NCBI GenBank assembly: GCA_964532065.1
Contig: CAZHHG010000045.1
Span: forward strand, 1-21,011
Origin: DSXH01 sp964532065
Lineage (GTDB): Bacteria > Bacteroidota > Ignavibacteria > Ignavibacteriales > Melioribacteraceae
Direction: 5' to 3'
Length of the DNA stretch: 21,011 nt
Shown here: piece by piece, positions 17,833-21,011 of the stretch
How the letters are laid out: every line of letters starts with the position of its first letter
How positions within the stretch are numbered: the stretch's first letter is position 1
Made by a program: the position numbers and the translations under genes
Notes under the pieces: model-generated
What the model was told of the DNA's origin: nothing
The model's input: the letters and a program-made list of their open reading frames with translations, nothing else
Databases searched by the model: none

Positions 17833-17863
17833 CAAAGCTAAGGACTGATTGTCTTATTGTCAA
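17833..17863 (-). promoter_or_regulatory. Bacteroidota-type promoter of the T9SS surface-protein gene
   Basis: On the minus strand TTGACA (17858-17863) is followed after 17 nt by TAGCTTTG (17833-17840), an exact match to the Bacteroidota -7 consensus TAnnTTTG with a plausible -33 element. Transcription would start near 17826, giving a leader of about 175 nt before the ATG at 17649. It is the clearest promoter in the window. Confidence 0.55.
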
Positions 17864-18079
17864 GTAAAAAATTGAAATTCATATAAAAAAAATTTCCACT
17901 CTTCAGAGACCTATTAATAGTAAATATGAATTCGAATTATGGAATCTGGATTTTTGACTCTGAGACCCCCTATTAAGTACATATATATAAGATAGAGGAA
18001 ATGAATTTTTCTGTTGCTTATCAAAATTTAATATTGAATATTTGCCCGAATTTTAAAACTAAAAAGGTTAATATGTTCT

Positions 18080-19444
18080 ATGAATTCTAGTCCAAGAGAA
18101 CAATGGGGAAGTAAAATAGGATTTATACTTGCTGCAGCCGGTTCTGCCGTGGGTTTGGGTAATATCTGGAGATTCCCTTACCTGGCTGGTGAAAACGGCG
18201 GCGCTGCATTTATTTTTGTCTATGTCGTCTGTGTAATCGCTATTGGAATTCCGGTTCTCATTGCGGAAATTCTAATCGGAAGAACCGCTCAAAAAAATCC
18301 TGTCGGTTCATTTAAAGTCCTAACAAAATCAAAATTCTGGCATGGTATAGGGGGAATGGGCGTAATTGCAGGATTTGTAATTCTCTCATTTTATTCGGTT
18401 GTTGCCGGCTGGACTCTCGGATATATAGCTGAAGCAATTAACGGATCACTTCTTAACTACGATGTTGCCGAAAAAGCCAGCGAACATTTCTCCAGTCTGA
18501 CTTTAGATCCGATGTGGAATGTATCGCTTCTTGCGATATTCATGATTCTTACAATGGGTATTGTTTATTTCGGTGTTCAAAAAGGAATTGAACTCGGCAG
18601 CAAAATAATGATGCCTCTCCTTTTTATCCTTCTAATAATTTTAATGATCAGAGGGCTTACACTCGAAGGAGCCTCTGCAGGAATCAATTATCTTTTTAAT
18701 CCGGACTGGAGTAAAATTAATACAAGCGTAATACTCGCTGCATTAGGACAGGCTTTTTTTTCACTGAGTCTCGGTATGGGCGCAATGCTCACATACGGCA
18801 GTTATATGTCCAGGAAAGACAACATTCCAACATCATCGGTATGGATCGCATTTCTTGATACATCGGTGGCAATAATTGCGGGAATCTGCATCTTTACAGT
18901 TGTATTCGCGACTGGGCAGAATCCGGACGTCGGGCCGAGTCTTATCTTCAGAACCTTGCCGGTAGTTTTTGCAAAAATGCCGGGAGGATATTTATTCTCA
19001 ATCCTCTTCTTTCTTGCACTTGCACTTGCCGCACTTACATCAACCGTATCTCTTCTCGAAGTAGTTACTGCCTACTTTGTAGATGAAAAAGGATGGGCAC
19101 GCAAAAAAGCCGTAATAGTTTTTGGATCCCTTTCTTTACTGCTTGGAATTCCAAGCGCCCTCTCAACTAATTTACTTGCTGATATTAAGGTTGCCGGACT
19201 TACTTTTTTCGACCTGACAGAATTTATCTCATCAAACCTGATGCTTCCAATAGGCGGATTCTTTATTGCAATATTTGTAGGCTGGCTTTGGGGCTTTGAA
19301 AAAGTTTTATACCATCTTAAAGATGGAAGCGAAAAAATATTCGATAAATTCCCCTGGATAGTCGGGTTATGGAAAATAATTCTAAGGTACATTGCACCTG
19401 TACTAATAATAATAGTCCTGTTAAGCTCTATTGGATTACTTTAA
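18080..19444 (+). CDS. Neurotransmitter:sodium symporter (NSS/SNF) family transporter
   Basis: This inner-membrane protein should import an amino acid together with sodium. The 454-residue length is usual for bacterial NSS members such as MhsT. The broken first helix carries the family hallmark AAAGSAVGLGNIWRFPYLAG (18-37), which includes the sodium- and substrate-binding backbone and the extracellular-gate arginine R31. The TM6 hallmark LGQAFFSLSLGMGAMLTYGS is also present. About 11 hydrophobic helices can be counted, as in bacterial members. Substrate cannot be assigned. The ATG at 18080 begins the family-typical SPREQWGSKIGF leader. A nearby ATG at 18073 is out of frame and meets a stop after five codons, so the start at 18080 is preferred. 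AAAAAGG lies 12 nt upstream, a long spacing. The AGCS gene begins 33 nt after its stop, so the two are probably one operon. Confidence 0.95.
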   Translation: MNSSPREQWGSKIGFILAAAGSAVGLGNIWRFPYLAGENGGAAFIFVYVVCVIAIGIPVLIAEILIGRTAQKNPVGSFKVLTKSKFWHGIGGMGVIAGFVILSFYSVVAGWTLGYIAEAINGSLLNYDVAEKASEHFSSLTLDPMWNVSLLAIFMILTMGIVYFGVQKGIELGSKIMMPLLFILLIILMIRGLTLEGASAGINYLFNPDWSKINTSVILAALGQAFFSLSLGMGAMLTYGSYMSRKDNIPTSSVWIAFLDTSVAIIAGICIFTVVFATGQNPDVGPSLIFRTLPVVFAKMPGGYLFSILFFLALALAALTSTVSLLEVVTAYFVDEKGWARKKAVIVFGSLSLLLGIPSALSTNLLADIKVAGLTFFDLTEFISSNLMLPIGGFFIAIFVGWLWGFEKVLYHLKDGSEKIFDKFPWIVGLWKIILRYIAPVLIIIVLLSSIGLL

Positions 19445-19477
19445 TTAAATGATTCTGAAACTAACCAATTCAAATCC

Positions 19478-21011
19478 ATGAAAAAATCCACTGCAGGAAT
19501 CGTCACAATAGGAATAATCTTTTTGCTTTTTATTTTCGGCGGAAGGTCCTTCTTCGATATAGTCTGGTTGTTCCCCGGAAATTTCGAAAGCGTTAAGAAC
19601 TTTCCAAGCAAAGATTTACCTTTAGGTTCTATTCCTCTCATACTTGCACTTCTACTCGGGACAGGTATTTTTATAACCGTTAAAAATTTCTTTCCCCAAT
19701 TCCGTTATTTCTGGCACGGAATAAAAGTAACAGCCGGGATATACGATGATCCGAAAGACGCCGGCGACCTGAATCACTTTAAAGCGCTTTCTACAGCAAT
19801 CTCTGCAACAGTCGGTATCGGTAATATAGCCGGAGTTGCGACAGCAATTTATTACGGCGGACCAGGTGCTCTCTTCTGGATGTGGATCTCAGCGCTATTC
19901 GGAACATCACTCAAGTTTGCAGAGTGCTCTCTTGCCCATAAATACAGGGATATTTTACCTGATGGATCGGTAGCTGGCGGTCCCATGTACACTATTGAAA
20001 AAGGACTCGGGAAAAATTTCAAATGGCTCGCGATTTTATTCGCCAGCTTTGCCGTAATCTGTTCATTCGCAACAGGCAACGCGATTCAATCTTTCACACT
20101 CTCGGACCAATTATATTCCGAATATTCCCAGATAGCCGGGACAACAGGATTCTGGACACTGAAGCACGAAATATTCAGCGGCTTCTCCGTCTCCATTTCT
20201 CAAATCTTAAATGGATTATTTATTTCCACCCTGGTCGGGTCTGTTATAATTGGAGGTATCAAAAGAATTGGAAATGTTACCGGAATACTATCACCTTTTA
20301 TGGCGGTGTTTTATTTTGTAACTGCGATGGTTGTAGTTATATCCAATCTTCCGCAGCTCTTCCCTTCACTCGGAATGATCGTGGATATGGCATTCAATCC
20401 TCCGGCACAGATAGCAGGAGTTAGCGGCGGCGCATTTTTAGTTATTCTTAATACGGCACTCTGGGGAATTAAAAGAGGTCTGTATTCAAATGAATCGGGT
20501 CAGGGTAGCGCACCGATTGCTCATTCAACTGCTAAAACAAAATATGGAGTTCGCGAAGGTACGGTTGCATTGCTCGAACCATTTATCGACACAATAATCA
20601 TTTGCACGTTAACCGGACTTGTAATAATTATAACAGGCGCCTGGCATCATACTCAATATTATAAATTAATGAATCCGGAATATGACGGTGAACTTTTAAA
20701 TGCGAGTTTGCTCACGGCATTCGCGTTTAAACAGGGCTTAAGCTGGCTATTCGACTACGGGGATAAGATTGTTACTATCGGAGTATTCCTCTTCTCGATC
20801 TCAACAATAATCAGCTGGTCGTATTACGGCGACAGAGCCACTCATTACCTTTTCGGTGAGAAAGCAATAATATATTACAAATGGGTATTTGTAGTATTCG
20901 TCTTTATTGGAGCAGTTGCAGAACTTGAAGCTATTTGGGCTTTCGGTGATGCGGCGTTAGGATTTATGACAGCCCCCAACCTTCTCTCTATCATTTTATT
21001 ATCCGGAGTTC
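19478..21011 (+). CDS. Alanine/glycine:cation symporter (AGCS) family transporter, 3' end cut by window
   Basis: The frame is open from the ATG at 19478 to the last base, about 511 codons. It encodes a polytopic sodium (or proton):amino-acid symporter of the AGCS family. Typical segments are DLNHFKALSTAISATVGIGN, IAGVATAIYYGGPGALFWMW, FGTSLKFAECSLAHKYR, LWGIKRGLYSNESGQGSAPI and ISTIISWSYYGDRA, in the expected order. By comparison with the usual C-terminus, only a few tens of residues are missing. No Shine-Dalgarno is visible. An ATG at 19449 is out of frame and stops after ten codons. Upstream in-frame sequence offers no better start. It follows the NSS transporter by 33 nt, suggesting a cotranscribed pair for sodium-driven amino-acid uptake. 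Alanine or glycine is the family's usual substrate but is not proven here. Confidence 0.93.
   Translation, partial: MKKSTAGIVTIGIIFLLFIFGGRSFFDIVWLFPGNFESVKNFPSKDLPLGSIPLILALLLGTGIFITVKNFFPQFRYFWHGIKVTAGIYDDPKDAGDLNHFKALSTAISATVGIGNIAGVATAIYYGGPGALFWMWISALFGTSLKFAECSLAHKYRDILPDGSVAGGPMYTIEKGLGKNFKWLAILFASFAVICSFATGNAIQSFTLSDQLYSEYSQIAGTTGFWTLKHEIFSGFSVSISQILNGLFISTLVGSVIIGGIKRIGNVTGILSPFMAVFYFVTAMVVVISNLPQLFPSLGMIVDMAFNPPAQIAGVSGGAFLVILNTALWGIKRGLYSNESGQGSAPIAHSTAKTKYGVREGTVALLEPFIDTIIICTLTGLVIIITGAWHHTQYYKLMNPEYDGELLNASLLTAFAFKQGLSWLFDYGDKIVTIGVFLFSISTIISWSYYGDRATHYLFGEKAIIYYKWVFVVFVFIGAVAELEAIWAFGDAALGFMTAPNLLSIILLSGV

Larger units (their letters stand above)
17650..18079. other. Divergent intergenic region between the surface-protein gene and the transporter pair
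   Basis: This 430-nt AT-rich region holds the minus-strand promoter and repeat-bearing leader of the T9SS gene on its left side. On the right it must contain the promoter of the plus-strand transporter genes. The best plus-strand guess there is a weak AATATTTG at about 18037-18044 with TTG about 20 nt upstream. A sigma-70-like TTGACT ... TACATA pair at about 17954-17983 is an alternative. Neither is convincing. I see no gene in it. Confidence 0.5.

Noticed and set aside
18073..18090. ATG just upstream of the NSS start, reading five codons to a stop
   Set aside because: It overlaps the true start, encodes only MFYEF and has no sign of being a functional leader peptide.
1..21011. CRISPR arrays, insertion sequences, tRNA or rRNA genes, phage genes, defence systems
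   Set aside because: None could be recognised on either strand. The window looks like chromosomal metabolic and envelope genes.

Overview
The window is AT-rich DNA from a Gram-negative bacterium that is very probably a member of the Ignavibacteria (Bacteroidota/Chlorobi group). The best evidence is a large secreted protein ending in a type IX secretion (T9SS) sorting domain with the NYPNPFNPTT motif, which is characteristic of that lineage. A Bacteroidota-type promoter (TTGACA, 17 nt, TAGCTTTG) lies upstream of it, and several start codons lack a Shine-Dalgarno sequence. One run of 10 Ns shows this is a draft or metagenome scaffold.

Layout: positions 125-9934 hold six genes, all on the minus strand and read right to left. 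In transcription order they are a KaiC/RecA-fold ATPase-like protein, a TPR protein with an outer-membrane beta-barrel, a periplasmic SGNH hydrolase, a processive family 2 glycosyltransferase, a small single-span membrane protein, and a membrane-anchored protein joining an amidotransferase-like domain to a NodB-like domain that has lost its catalytic residues. Two gene pairs overlap and a third is 21 nt apart. The set matches the logic of synthase-dependent exopolysaccharide systems (Pga, Bcs, Pel, Alg): inner-membrane polymerase, periplasmic modification, TPR scaffold and outer-membrane pore. The exact gene content fits none of the textbook versions. Upstream on the same strand are a GH9 beta-glucanase (10087-11742) and an L-Ala-D/L-Glu epimerase-like enzyme (11948-12982). 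The GH9 enzyme could be the polymer-trimming member of the locus, as BcsZ is in cellulose operons.

Positions 13043-17863 form a separate minus-strand unit. It has a recognisable promoter, a leader of roughly 175 nt with four CAGCCGA repeats, a surface protein of about 1,460 residues (beta-helix, Fn3-like modules, T9SS signal) interrupted by the N run, a 30-codon membrane-peptide gene not previously listed, and a strong intrinsic terminator. After a divergent intergenic region, positions 18080-21011 carry two plus-strand sodium-coupled amino-acid transporters, one NSS and one AGCS. The AGCS gene runs off the window end.

Most notable: (1) the exopolysaccharide-type locus, whose first protein has a Walker A lysine replaced by arginine and a C-terminal region resembling a degenerate GGDEF domain, an architecture reminiscent of BcsE; (2) the pseudo-deacetylase; (3) the 30-aa membrane peptide. 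All assignments come from reading the sequence by eye. No homology search was possible.
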